From contig NZ_PJIM01000003.1 in NCBI RefSeq assembly GCF_002929295.1, positions 558,001 through 622,000 of the forward strand: a stretch of DNA of 64,000 nt, written 5' to 3'. The position numbers and the translations under genes were made by a program. The notes below the pieces were generated by a model. The model was not told the DNA's origin, did not search any database, and saw nothing but the letters and a program-made list of their open reading frames with translations. Positions within the stretch are counted from its first letter, which is position 1; every line of letters begins with the position of its first letter. Positions 53,125-61,480 of the stretch are shown one piece after another. Source of the stretch: Arthrobacter sp. SX1312 (GTDB taxonomy: Bacteria; Actinomycetota; Actinomycetes; Actinomycetales; Micrococcaceae).

Positions 53125-53328
53125 CTACTTCTTCGACAGCGCGCTCTCCTTGTGGGCGGCCTGCTTGCCCGACTTCGCGCTCTCCACGGTGTAGTAGGGC
53201 TCGTCCTTCGACGCATTGAACTTCTGGTCGTCGAAGCTGAATTCCTTCTCGTGCTTCTCCACGACCTTTCCCTCGGTCGTGCCCTGCGGCGTGTTCCAGG
53301 TGACCTTGTCGCCCTTGCTGAATGCCAT
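53125..53328 (-). CDS. DUF2945 (hypervirulence-associated TUDOR-like) protein
   Basis: A 67-residue protein starting MAFSKGDKVTWNTPQGTTEG, the typical DUF2945 start (F-x-x-GDxVxW-x-x-x-x-G). A small beta barrel is expected. The family is widespread in soil bacteria with no known activity, although related modules occur in fungal virulence proteins. The ribosome site GGGAGGA is strong. Confidence 0.85.
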   Translation of the reverse strand: MAFSKGDKVTWNTPQGTTEGKVVEKHEKEFSFDDQKFNASKDEPYYTVESAKSGKQAAHKESALSKK

Positions 53329-53400
53329 GGGGTTCCTCCCTCGATGTACGTGGTCGAGCAGTTCTTCCGACACTCTCACCCCGGGATGGAAAAAGGAAGC

Positions 53401-55092
53401 CTACTGATCGAGGTGGGTGGGTGCGAAGAGCCGCAGGAGCGTCTCCACGACGACGACGTTGGGGCCGTCGGCCGCGAGGCTCTCGCGCAGCGCCTCGCCG
53501 ATGCCCTCCGGTGCGACCCTGCGTGCCGGCACCCCGAACGATTCCGCGAGCGCCACGAAGTCCGGCCGGGCGAGCTCGGTCGCCGTGGCCTGGCCGAAGG
53601 CGCCCTCCATGTACTCGCGGAGGATCCCGTAGCCGCCGTCGTCCACGATCAGCCAGGTGACGGGCAGGTCGTGCTGCCGCGCGGTGGCGAGCTCGGCGAT
53701 GGAGTACATGGCGGAACCGTCGCCGGAGACGGCGAGGACCCGTGCGGGCAGGCCGTGCGATTCCAGTCCGACCGATCCACCGATCGCGCCGGGGAAGCCG
53801 AAGCCGAGGCCGCCGGCCCCCTGCGCAGAATGGAACCCGCCCTCGCGGGCGTCCCAGCAGCTCCAGGCCCAGTACGCCGAGATGGTCATGTCCCAGAAGG
53901 TCTGCATGCCGGCCGGGACGGCGTCGCGGATGTCCTGCATGAAGGCGCGTTCCTTGCCGAGGTCCTGCGCGTCGAGCCGTGCGCCGACCCGCCCGAGGGT
54001 CTCCGCGACGAGCGCGGCGGCGTCGTACCCGGGCAGGCGGTCGCGGTCCAGCGGTTCGAGCGCCTCGTCGAGTGCGCTGAGTGCCTGCCCGGCGTCGGCG
54101 CGGATGCCGAGCGCCGGCCGGTTGGACTCGAGGACGCGGGGTTCGGCGTCGATCTGGATGATGCGCCCCCGCGGCTCCATCGTGAAGTAGTTGGACGTGA
54201 CCTCGCCGAGGGACGAGCCGATCACCAGCAGCACGTCGGCGTCCTCGAGGACCTCCGTCACGTAGCGGTCCTCCACCCAGGACTGGAGGGAGAGTTCGTG
54301 GTCCCAGGGGAAGGCACCGTTGCCGCCGGGAGAGCAGACCACCGGCGCACCGAGCTTCTCGGCGATCGAGAGCAGCCACTTCTCCGCCCTGCCACGCCGT
54401 GCGCCGCCGCCGGCGACGATCGCGGGCCGCTTCGAGTCCTTCAGCCAGGCGACGGCCTCGCGCACCAGCTCGATGCGCGGCGGGTTGTCGAAGGGCTCGG
54501 CGAGTGCGTCCTCCACCTGCGGGACCATCACGGGATCCAGCAGCACGTTCTGCGGCACCTCGACCCACACGGGGCCCTGCGGCGAGGACACGGCCTCGGT
54601 CCAGGCGTCCTGGATGGCGGAGGGGATGCCGGAGGCGTGCTGGATCAGCCGCTGGCTCTTCGTGACGTTCGCCGCCGAGGCCTTCTGGTCGTCGAGCTGG
54701 TGCAGCATGCCCTTGCGCCGCGCGCCCAGGCCCTCGAGGGGGATCTGGCTCGCGACGACCACCATGGGCACGCCGGTGGCGTACGCCTCCTGCAGCCCGG
54801 CGAGGGACGTCAGCGCTCCGGGGCCGGTGGACAGGAACAGGACGCCGACGTCGCCGGTCGCCCGGGAGAAGCCGTCGGCGGCGAAGGCGGAGTTGTTCTC
54901 CACGCGGGAGGAGACGAAGCGGAGGTCGGAGCGGGACAGCGCGTCGAACAGGCCGAGCGCGTGCTGGCCGGGGATGCCGAACACCGTCGTCGCCCCGAGG
55001 GCCGAGAGCGTCTCGACCACCAGGTCACCGCCGTTGCGCTGGCTGGAGACGGGGGCGGGGGGCGCGGACGCGGCGCCGGCGGTGATGTCCAT
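53401..55092 (-). CDS. thiamine-diphosphate-dependent enzyme (2-ketoarginine decarboxylase/acetolactate synthase-like)
   Basis: A 563-residue protein of the acetolactate synthase/2-oxoacid decarboxylase superfamily with N-terminal Pyr domain (catalytic Glu65 in RVENNSA), a middle DHS-like domain, and a PP domain with GDG at 457-459. The second metal ligand region reads VDDGGYG (Asp484-Asp485) where the usual pair is Asn-Asn. The gene follows the ureohydrolase gene with no gap, a pairing also seen for arginine catabolism in Pseudomonas (AruI then GbuA). A role in 2-ketoarginine decarboxylation is plausible; a plain acetolactate synthase is unlikely because no ilvN is near. Confidence 0.82.
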   Translation of the reverse strand: MDITAGAASAPPAPVSSQRNGGDLVVETLSALGATTVFGIPGQHALGLFDALSRSDLRFVSSRVENNSAFAADGFSRATGDVGVLFLSTGPGALTSLAGLQEAYATGVPMVVVASQIPLEGLGARRKGMLHQLDDQKASAANVTKSQRLIQHASGIPSAIQDAWTEAVSSPQGPVWVEVPQNVLLDPVMVPQVEDALAEPFDNPPRIELVREAVAWLKDSKRPAIVAGGGARRGRAEKWLLSIAEKLGAPVVCSPGGNGAFPWDHELSLQSWVEDRYVTEVLEDADVLLVIGSSLGEVTSNYFTMEPRGRIIQIDAEPRVLESNRPALGIRADAGQALSALDEALEPLDRDRLPGYDAAALVAETLGRVGARLDAQDLGKERAFMQDIRDAVPAGMQTFWDMTISAYWAWSCWDAREGGFHSAQGAGGLGFGFPGAIGGSVGLESHGLPARVLAVSGDGSAMYSIAELATARQHDLPVTWLIVDDGGYGILREYMEGAFGQATATELARPDFVALAESFGVPARRVAPEGIGEALRESLAADGPNVVVVETLLRLFAPTHLDQ

Positions 55093-56097
55093 CTACTGGT
55101 CCTCAGGGGTCGTGGCGGCGGGAGTGAGGGTGTCGGCCATCAGGGTCACGAGGTCGTAGGCGACGTGCGACGCCGCGACCCCGGTGAGCTCGGCGTGGTC
55201 GTAGGCGGGAGCCACCTCGACGACGTCCGCGCCGACCAGGTTCAGCCCGCGCAGGCCGCGGAGGATTTCCAGCAGTTCGCGGCTCGTGATGCCGCCGGCC
55301 TCAGGCGTCCCGGTCCCGGGAGCGTGGGCCGGGTCGAGGACGTCGATGTCCACGGAGACGTAGAGCGGGCGGTCACCGATGCGCTGCCGCAGCTTGTCCA
55401 CCACCTCGTCCACGCCCTGCCGGTAGACGTCCGAGGAGGTCACGATCCCGAAGCCGAAGCGGCGGTCGTCCTCGAGGTCGCGGACGCCGTAGAGGGGCCC
55501 GCGCGTGCCGACATGGGAGATGGCCTCGGTGTCGAGGATGCCCTCCTCGACGGCACGCCGGAACGGGGTGCCGTGCGTGTATTCGGCGCCGAAGTAGGTG
55601 TCCCACGTGTCCAGGTGGGCGTCGAAGTGCAGCATCGCCACGGGCGATCCCGCGCGCTCGGCCGCGGCGCGCAGGAGGGGCAGCGCGATGGTGTGGTCGC
55701 CGCCGAGGGTGACGAGGCGTGCCCCGTCGGCAGTGAGGTCCAGCGCGTTCTGCTGCACCGTCTCGATGGCCTCGTTGATGTTGAACGGGTTCACGGCCAT
55801 GTCCCCGGCATCGGCCACCTGCACGCGCTCGAACGGCGAGACGTCGAGGGCGGGGTTGTAGGGCCGGAGCAGGCGCGAGGCCTCGCGGATGTGGTTGCCG
55901 CCGAACCGGGCGCCGGGGCGGTAGGACACGCCGGAGTCGAAGGGGACGCCGACGACGGCGATGTCCGCGCGGTCCACCTGGTCCAGGCGCGGCAGGCGCG
56001 CGAAGGTGGCTGCTCCCGCGTAGCGGGGGATGCGGGAGGAGTCGATGGGCCCTACGTGCCCGCCTCCCGTGACGCGCAGTTCTTCCACAGTGTCCAT
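55093..56097 (-). CDS. ureohydrolase (agmatinase/guanidinobutyrase-like)
   Basis: A 334-residue arginase-family metalloenzyme. The two Mn or Zn ligand motifs are GGDHT (132-136) and HFDAHLDTW (157-165) with [22 protein letters not shown] downstream, so the site is complete. It hydrolyses a guanidino compound (agmatine or 4-guanidinobutyrate) to an amine and urea. Guanidinobutyrase is my favoured reading because of the TPP enzyme next to it. The start may be ATG 56097 or the earlier TTG 56124; neither has a clear ribosome site. Confidence 0.88.
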   Translation of the reverse strand: MDTVEELRVTGGGHVGPIDSSRIPRYAGAATFARLPRLDQVDRADIAVVGVPFDSGVSYRPGARFGGNHIREASRLLRPYNPALDVSPFERVQVADAGDMAVNPFNINEAIETVQQNALDLTADGARLVTLGGDHTIALPLLRAAAERAGSPVAMLHFDAHLDTWDTYFGAEYTHGTPFRRAVEEGILDTEAISHVGTRGPLYGVRDLEDDRRFGFGIVTSSDVYRQGVDEVVDKLRQRIGDRPLYVSVDIDVLDPAHAPGTGTPEAGGITSRELLEILRGLRGLNLVGADVVEVAPAYDHAELTGVAASHVAYDLVTLMADTLTPAATTPEDQ

Positions 56098-56171
56098 CCT
56101 GTCCGGGCCCACGGAGTTGCCCAATATGCATCAAAGGTTTTGCACAAGGCTATTCCGCGGGGGAAGAGGGG

Positions 56172-56954
56172 TCAACCGTTGAACGTGAGGGAGGACAGCA
56201 TGGAGCGAAGCCCCGCGTACTCCTCGGTCCCCAGCCAGGCCGTCGCGTCTGCGGGCTCGGGGAACCGGGTCTGGTCGAACGTGGCGGTGAAGGCCACTTG
56301 CCCGTTCGTCCCGATGGAGGCGAGGGTGAACTGCATTGCGTAGATGCCATCGGCCGGCAGCGGGCCCTGGTGGAGTCGCGCGACGTACACCAGGTCCCCC
56401 GAGACGGGATCCGGGAAGTAGTCGAACACGTAGCTGATGGGACCGGGACCCCGGTCCACCTGGCCCGACAGGGCAGGCAGCTCCTCGCTGTCGAGGAGCA
56501 CGTGTCCCGGATGGGGAACCGCTGCTCCGTCGCCCGGGATACCGCCCATGAAGAGCGCCATTTCCGTGCCGGCCGCATCCCGGATCGAGTACGCCGTCCG
56601 GCTGAGGTTCGCCCCGTAGTCGGGTGCAGTGTTCGGGGGGACGGGCGTGGCCGTCCACGTGGCGGGCATGACGAAGGAGTACAGGCCGTCCGACGTCGTG
56701 AAGGGGGAAGGTTCGGGATCGGGCGCTGACGACGGCGTCGGGGCGGCCGTCGCGGCGGGGGTCGCCGCGGGCGGTACGGACGGGGTGGGGGCCGAGGTTG
56801 CTGACGGGGTCGCGGACGGAGTAGCAGATGGAGCGGAGGCGGACGACGATGCCGTTCCTTCGGCACCGACGCTGCCCGCCGACGAGGGCGAGCCGCAACC
56901 GGCGAGGCTCAGGGCTGCAGCGAGCGCGATGCAGCTCAGGCTGGTGTTCTTCAT
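56172..56954 (-). CDS. hypothetical lipoprotein with Pro/Thr/Ala/Ser linker
   Basis: A 260-residue lipoprotein. The signal peptide ends SLAGC with Cys20. A long low-complexity stretch of Ser/Ala/Pro/Thr (about 25-105) is followed by a compact domain (LYSFVMPATWTATPVPPN, GTEMALFMGGIPGD, ISYVFDYFPD, LVYVARLHQGPLP). I do not recognise a known domain. It lies near the ureohydrolase gene on the same strand with a 74-base gap, so co-transcription is uncertain. The start was chosen at MKNTSLSC because of its signal peptide. Confidence 0.7.
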   Translation of the reverse strand: MKNTSLSCIALAAALSLAGCGSPSSAGSVGAEGTASSSASAPSATPSATPSATSAPTPSVPPAATPAATAAPTPSSAPDPEPSPFTTSDGLYSFVMPATWTATPVPPNTAPDYGANLSRTAYSIRDAAGTEMALFMGGIPGDGAAVPHPGHVLLDSEELPALSGQVDRGPGPISYVFDYFPDPVSGDLVYVARLHQGPLPADGIYAMQFTLASIGTNGQVAFTATFDQTRFPEPADATAWLGTEEYAGLRSMLSSLTFNG

Positions 56955-57140
56955 GGATGATCCCCCGGTGAGTGTGTGATGGCCTGGGCGCAGTGGCCCC
57001 GCTCCGCTGGTCCAGCCTAGGTCCGGCGCCGTTCCTGCCGTGCGCGCCGCGGTCACGCTTCGGCATCGGTTCACCGGCGACGAGAGGTCGCTCCGTGAGG
57101 GTGGCCCGGCGTCGGCCCTGTTAAGGATGCATAAAGACCG

Positions 57141-57156
57141 GCTACCGGCCGGTAGC
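57141..57156. promoter_or_regulatory. 16-bp perfect palindrome GCTACCGGCCGGTAGC
   Basis: The palindrome lies 20 bases before the GTG of the APC transporter gene and covers the region where the -35 box should be. A regulator binding here would control that transporter; no adjacent dedicated regulator is obvious. Confidence 0.6.
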
Positions 57157-57163
57157 GGGGTCC

Positions 57164-57169
57164 TACGGT
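57164..57169 (+). promoter_or_regulatory. candidate -10 box TACGGT, leaderless start
   Basis: TACGGT ends seven bases before the GTG at 57176. The same hexamer is the -10 box of the Rpf gene. No -35 box is seen; the palindrome 57141-57156 occupies its place. Confidence 0.4.
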
Positions 57170-57175
57170 GATCAC

Positions 57176-59128
57176 GTGAGCTCTTCCGTACGCACCCTTC
57201 CGCAGCCCCCGGCCCAGGTCCGGGCCCGGCAGCGCCTCGAGCGCTGGCTGCTCAACGAGTCCAGCCGGCCCGCCTCCCACCAGCCCGAGCAGGAACGCGC
57301 CCAGTCGTGGTGGAAGGTGATGTGCCTGACCGGCGTCGACTACTTCTCCACCCTCGGCTACCAGCCCGCGATCGCCGCGGCCGCCGCCGGCGTCCTGTCC
57401 CCCCTGGCCACCCTCGTCCTGGTGGCCGTGACCCTCTTCGCCGCGCTGCCGGTGTACAAGCGGGTGGCGTCGGAGAGTCCGCGCGGCGAGGGATCCATCG
57501 CGATGCTCGAGAAGCTGCTGCCGAAGTGGCGCGGCAAGGTCTTCGTGCTGGTCCTGCTCGGTTTCGCCGCGACGAGCTTCCTCATCACCATGACGCTCTC
57601 GGCCGCCGATGCGAGCGCGCACCTCATCGAGAACCCGTTCGCGCCCGCATGGCTGCAGGGGCAGCAGATCCTCATCACGGTGATGTTCCTCGGCGCGCTG
57701 TCGGGCGTCTTCCTGCGTGGGTTCACCGAGGCCATCGGCATCGCCGTCGGCCTCGTCGCCGTCTTCCTCCTGCTCAACCTGTGCGTGATCGTCGTCGCCC
57801 TGGCCCAGATCGTGGCGCAGGGCGGGCTCGTGGACTCCTGGTGGTCGGCGCTGACCACGCAGCACGGCAATCCCCTCATGATGCTCGGGCTGGCCGTGCT
57901 GATCTTCCCCCGCCTGGCTTTGGGGCTGTCGGGCTTCGAGACCGGCGTCGTCGTGATGCCGCAGATCCAGGGCGGGCCCGCCGACACCGAGCAGGACCCC
58001 GCGGGCCGGATCGCCGGCGCGCACAAGCTCCTCACCTCGGCCGCACTCATCATGAGCGGCTTCCTGATCGCCTCGAGCTTCGTGACCACCCTGCTCATCC
58101 CCGCCGCGGCCTTCGAGGAGGGCGGCCCCGCCAACGGGCGGGCGCTCGCCTACCTCGCCCACGAGTACCTCGGCGACGGCTTCGGCACGGCGTACGACAT
58201 CTCCACGATCGGCATCCTGTGGTTCGCCGGGGCGTCCGCCATGACCGGCCTGCTCAACCTCGTGCCCCGATACCTGCCGCGCTACGGGATGGCCCCGGAG
58301 TGGGCGAAGGCCGTGCGTCCGCTCGTCCTCGTCATCACCCTCATCGCCATCCTGGTCACCTTCTTCTTCAAGGCCGACGTCGAGGCGCAGGGCGGTGCCT
58401 ACGCCACCGGCGTCCTCGCCCTCATCACGTCCGCGTCCGTGGCCGTGATGCTGTCCGCGCGACGGAAGCAGCAGCGTGGCAGGACCATCGGGTTCGGCAT
58501 CGCCGCGGGAGTCTTCGTGCTGACGACGGCGGTCAACATCGTGGAGCGCCCCGAGGGGCTGAAGATCGCCGCCTGCTTCATCCTGGGCATCATCGTCGTC
58601 TCGTTCGTCTCCCGCTCGCGGCGGGCGTTCGAGCTGCGCGCCACGGGCATCCGGATGGACGAGGCAGCGCTCTCCTTCGTCAGCGCGCAGGACGACGGCG
58701 ACATCCTGCTGATCGCCCACGAACCGAAACGGCTCAGCAGTGCGGCCTACCGCCACAAGCTCCAGCACGCATGCAGGGTCTCGCACGTCCCGACCACCTC
58801 GCGGCCCCTGTTCATCGAGGTGACCGTGGACGATTCCTCCGACTTCGAGACGGAACTGCGCGTGCGCGGCGTGGTGCGGCACGGGTACCGCATCCTCGAG
58901 GTCCACAGCTCCAACGTCCCGAACACCATCGCAGCCGTGATGCTGCATATCCGGGACGTCACCGGGCTCATGCCGCACGTCTACTTCCGGTGGACGGAGG
59001 GTGACCCGGTGGCCAACCTCTTCAAGTTCCTGTTCACCGGGGAGGGCGAGATCGCCCCGGTCACCCGCGAGGTGCTGCGCGCCGCGGAGCCGGACGTGAC
59101 GAGGCGCCCCTGGGTGCACGTGGGCTGA
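57176..59128 (+). CDS. APC superfamily transporter with C-terminal soluble domain
   Basis: A 650-residue transporter. Residues 45-490 contain about 12 membrane helices with the APC/KUP-like start [17 protein letters not shown] and [22 protein letters not shown]. The final about 160 residues are soluble ([21 protein letters not shown] ... [32 protein letters not shown]) and resemble a regulatory tail. Size and architecture resemble the potassium importers KimA and Kup, although typical annotation is amino acid permease. A palindrome and candidate -10 box precede the GTG. The substrate is unknown. Confidence 0.82.
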   Translation: MSSSVRTLPQPPAQVRARQRLERWLLNESSRPASHQPEQERAQSWWKVMCLTGVDYFSTLGYQPAIAAAAAGVLSPLATLVLVAVTLFAALPVYKRVASESPRGEGSIAMLEKLLPKWRGKVFVLVLLGFAATSFLITMTLSAADASAHLIENPFAPAWLQGQQILITVMFLGALSGVFLRGFTEAIGIAVGLVAVFLLLNLCVIVVALAQIVAQGGLVDSWWSALTTQHGNPLMMLGLAVLIFPRLALGLSGFETGVVVMPQIQGGPADTEQDPAGRIAGAHKLLTSAALIMSGFLIASSFVTTLLIPAAAFEEGGPANGRALAYLAHEYLGDGFGTAYDISTIGILWFAGASAMTGLLNLVPRYLPRYGMAPEWAKAVRPLVLVITLIAILVTFFFKADVEAQGGAYATGVLALITSASVAVMLSARRKQQRGRTIGFGIAAGVFVLTTAVNIVERPEGLKIAACFILGIIVVSFVSRSRRAFELRATGIRMDEAALSFVSAQDDGDILLIAHEPKRLSSAAYRHKLQHACRVSHVPTTSRPLFIEVTVDDSSDFETELRVRGVVRHGYRILEVHSSNVPNTIAAVMLHIRDVTGLMPHVYFRWTEGDPVANLFKFLFTGEGEIAPVTREVLRAAEPDVTRRPWVHVG

Positions 59129-59150
59129 ACGGCGCTACTTCCCGAAGACG

Positions 59151-59729
59151 CTACTTGCCCGAGGCCGCCGGGACGAGCGTCCACAGCACCACGGCCTCCC
59201 GGCCGTCCGGATTGAGCCACGTGTGGGGTTCCCGCCCCGGGAAGGTGAGGGTGTCGCCGGCGCCGAGTTCGTAGCGGGCGTTCGGGAAGACCAGCACGAA
59301 GCGTCCCTCGACCACGTGCAGGGTCTCCACCTCGCAGTCCACCGCGTAGAGCTCGTCCTCGCCCCGTCCATGGGGTTCGACGACGGCGCGGATCACCTGG
59401 AGCCGACGCTCGGAGCGCGCCGTCAGGAGCCGCTCGTTGATGCCCTGCCCGCCCAGGCTGATCCGGGGAGCGTCCACGAGCCGCGTCAGGTGGGTCTCCG
59501 GCACCAGGAACAGGTCCCCCACGGAGATCGACAGCACCTGGCACAGCGTCACGAGCGAGGCGACGGATGGCGACGTGAGGTCCCGCTCCACCCTGCTCAG
59601 GAACCCCTTCGTCAGCCCCGTGGAGTCGGCGACCTGCTCGATGGTCATGCGCTGGGCCTGCCGTGCGGCACGGATCCGGGATCCGATGGCCACCGGAGCA
59701 TTCGTGGGCTCGACGGGCAGGGCCTTCAT
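59151..59729 (-). CDS. XRE family regulator with cupin domain (PuuR-like)
   Basis: A 192-residue regulator: XRE helix-turn-helix (about 16-70, RIRAARQAQRMTIEQVADSTGLTKGFLSRVERDLTSPSVASL) plus cupin (about 115-185, RGEDELYAVDCEVETLHVVEGRFVLVFPN). This architecture is that of PuuR and similar amine/amino-acid repressors. AGGAG before ATG 59729. It diverges from the sodium:solute symporter across 168 bases containing the inverted repeat at 59840-59855, which is its likely operator. Confidence 0.88.
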   Translation of the reverse strand: MKALPVEPTNAPVAIGSRIRAARQAQRMTIEQVADSTGLTKGFLSRVERDLTSPSVASLVTLCQVLSISVGDLFLVPETHLTRLVDAPRISLGGQGINERLLTARSERRLQVIRAVVEPHGRGEDELYAVDCEVETLHVVEGRFVLVFPNARYELGAGDTLTFPGREPHTWLNPDGREAVVLWTLVPAASGK

Positions 59730-59839
59730 GCGTGTCCTCTCCTCCTGCGCTCGGGGAGGCGATCGGTTCGCGGGTGAACGAGCGCCTTCCACGAGCTTGC
59801 CATGGTTGACGCGTGAGCCGCGTCACGAGTAGCTTACTA

Positions 59840-59855
59840 GGCAACATTAGTTGCC
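59840..59855. promoter_or_regulatory. inverted repeat GGCAAC-N4-GTTGCC, candidate XRE operator
   Basis: Two perfect 6-bp half-sites flank ATTA between the XRE-cupin gene and the symporter gene, 43 bases before the symporter ATG. It fits control of the symporter by the divergent regulator. Confidence 0.7.
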
Positions 59856-59897
59856 CATAGGGCATCGACGCGGGAATCTCGACCGAAGGGCTCGTCC

Positions 59898-61412
59898 ATG
59901 CAAGCACTCAATATAGCCATCGTGGTGGCGTATCTCGCGGCCATGCTGGGCTTCGGGTGGTGGGGCAAGTCCCGCACCCGCAACGCCAGCGACTACCTCG
60001 TGGCCGGGCGGCGCCTCGGACCGCTCCTCTACACCGGCACCATGGCGGCCGTCGTCCTGGGCGGCGCCTCCACCGTGGGTGGCGTGGGGCTCGGCTACCA
60101 GTACGGCATCTCCGGCATGTGGCTCGTGGTCGCCATCGGCACCGGCGTCCTGCTGCTCAGCCTCCTGTTCGCCCCCACCATCCAGAAGCTGAAGATCTAC
60201 ACCGTCTCCCAGATGCTCACCCTGCGGTACGGCCACCGCGCCACGCGGGTGTCCGGGATCGTCATGCTCGCCTACACCCTCATGCTCTGCGCCACGTCGA
60301 CGGGCGCCTACGCCACGATCTTCGTGGTGCTCTTCGGCTGGGACCGCGCGCTGTCCATCGCCGTCGGCGGGGCGATCGTCCTGATCTACTCAACGATCGG
60401 TGGCATGTGGTCCATCACCCTGGCCGACATGGCTCAGTTCGTGATCAAGACCATCGGCGTCTTCGCCCTCATGCTGCCCTTCTCCCTCGCGGCGGCGGGC
60501 GGCTTCGACGGCATCGCCGAACGCGCCGGAGACGAGTTCTTCAGCATCACCGGCATCGGCGCGCAGAGCATCATCACCTACTTCGTGGTCTACACGCTCG
60601 GCCTGCTGATCGGGCAGGACATCTGGCAGCGCGTCTTCACCTCCCGGACACCGGAGATCGCCCGATGGGGCGGATCGGCCGCCGGAATCTACTGCATCCT
60701 CTACGGCGTCGCCGGCGCCGTGATCGGCATGAGCGCCAGCGTCGTCCTGCCCGCGATCGAGTCGAAGGACGACGTCTATGCGGACATCGCCCTGAACGTC
60801 CTGCCGATCGGTATCGGCGGGCTCGTCCTCGCCGCGGCCGTCGCCGCGATGATGTCGACGGCGTCCGGCGCACTGATCGCCGCGGCCACCGTGGCGCGGA
60901 CGGACGTCGTGCCGTTCGTGGCCGGCTGGATCGGCAAGAGCGACAAGGCCGGCACGGACGGCGGCGAGCGCTCGTCGTCGGACCACGACGTCGCGTCGAG
61001 CCGCTGGTGGGTCCTCGGCCTCGGCCTCGTCACCATCGCCCTCGCCGTGATCGTCCAGGACGTCGTGGCCGCCCTGACCATCGCGTACGACATCCTCGTC
61101 GGAGGTCTCCTCGTCTCGATCCTCGGGGGCCTCGTCTGGCGGCGCGGCAACGGGATCGGCGCCGGGGCCTCGATGGCGGCGGGCACGCTCGTCACCCTCG
61201 GTGTGATGGCCTACCTGGAGGTCACCGCGGAGAACCAGTACGACGGCATCTACGCCAACGAGCCGATCTACTACGGCCTCGCCGTGTCCGCGCTCGTCTA
61301 TGTCATCGTCTCGCTCGCCACCCGGGCCACGGATCCGGGCGTCATGGACGCCTGGGACCGCCGGGTCGCCGGCGACATCCCCGAGGATGTACCGGTGGAC
61401 GCACCCCGCTGA
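59898..61412 (+). CDS. sodium:solute symporter family protein
   Basis: A 504-residue SSS transporter with about 13 membrane helices. Family hallmarks are SDYLVAGRRLGPLLYTGTMAAVVLGGASTVGG near residue 36, the sodium-site helix GLLIGQDIWQRVFTSRTPEIAR and AAVAAMMSTASGALIAAATV. It imports an organic solute with Na+. A PuuR-like XRE-cupin regulator lies next to it, so the substrate may be an amine, amino acid or guanidino acid, which would link it to the ureohydrolase and TPP enzyme genes about 4 kb away. Confidence 0.9.
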   Translation: MQALNIAIVVAYLAAMLGFGWWGKSRTRNASDYLVAGRRLGPLLYTGTMAAVVLGGASTVGGVGLGYQYGISGMWLVVAIGTGVLLLSLLFAPTIQKLKIYTVSQMLTLRYGHRATRVSGIVMLAYTLMLCATSTGAYATIFVVLFGWDRALSIAVGGAIVLIYSTIGGMWSITLADMAQFVIKTIGVFALMLPFSLAAAGGFDGIAERAGDEFFSITGIGAQSIITYFVVYTLGLLIGQDIWQRVFTSRTPEIARWGGSAAGIYCILYGVAGAVIGMSASVVLPAIESKDDVYADIALNVLPIGIGGLVLAAAVAAMMSTASGALIAAATVARTDVVPFVAGWIGKSDKAGTDGGERSSSDHDVASSRWWVLGLGLVTIALAVIVQDVVAALTIAYDILVGGLLVSILGGLVWRRGNGIGAGASMAAGTLVTLGVMAYLEVTAENQYDGIYANEPIYYGLAVSALVYVIVSLATRATDPGVMDAWDRRVAGDIPEDVPVDAPR

Positions 61413-61422
61413 CGGTGGAACG

Positions 61423-61460
61423 CGAGAAGGGCTCCCGGCCGCAGCCGGGAGCCCTTCTCG
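61423..61460. terminator. bidirectional hairpin terminator, 17-bp stem
   Basis: The stem CGAGAAGGGCTCCCGGC and its complement close on the loop CGCA directly after the symporter gene and before the convergent AI-2E gene. Confidence 0.85.
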
Positions 61461-61480
61461 TATCTGTAGGCCCGCAGGCC

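Noticed and set aside
53401-56097. Clavam-like biosynthesis (carboxyethylarginine synthase plus proclavaminate amidinohydrolase)
   Set aside because: The TPP enzyme/ureohydrolase pair resembles those clavulanate enzymes by class, but there is no beta-lactam synthetase or clavaminate synthase next to them; arginine or guanidinobutyrate catabolism is simpler.
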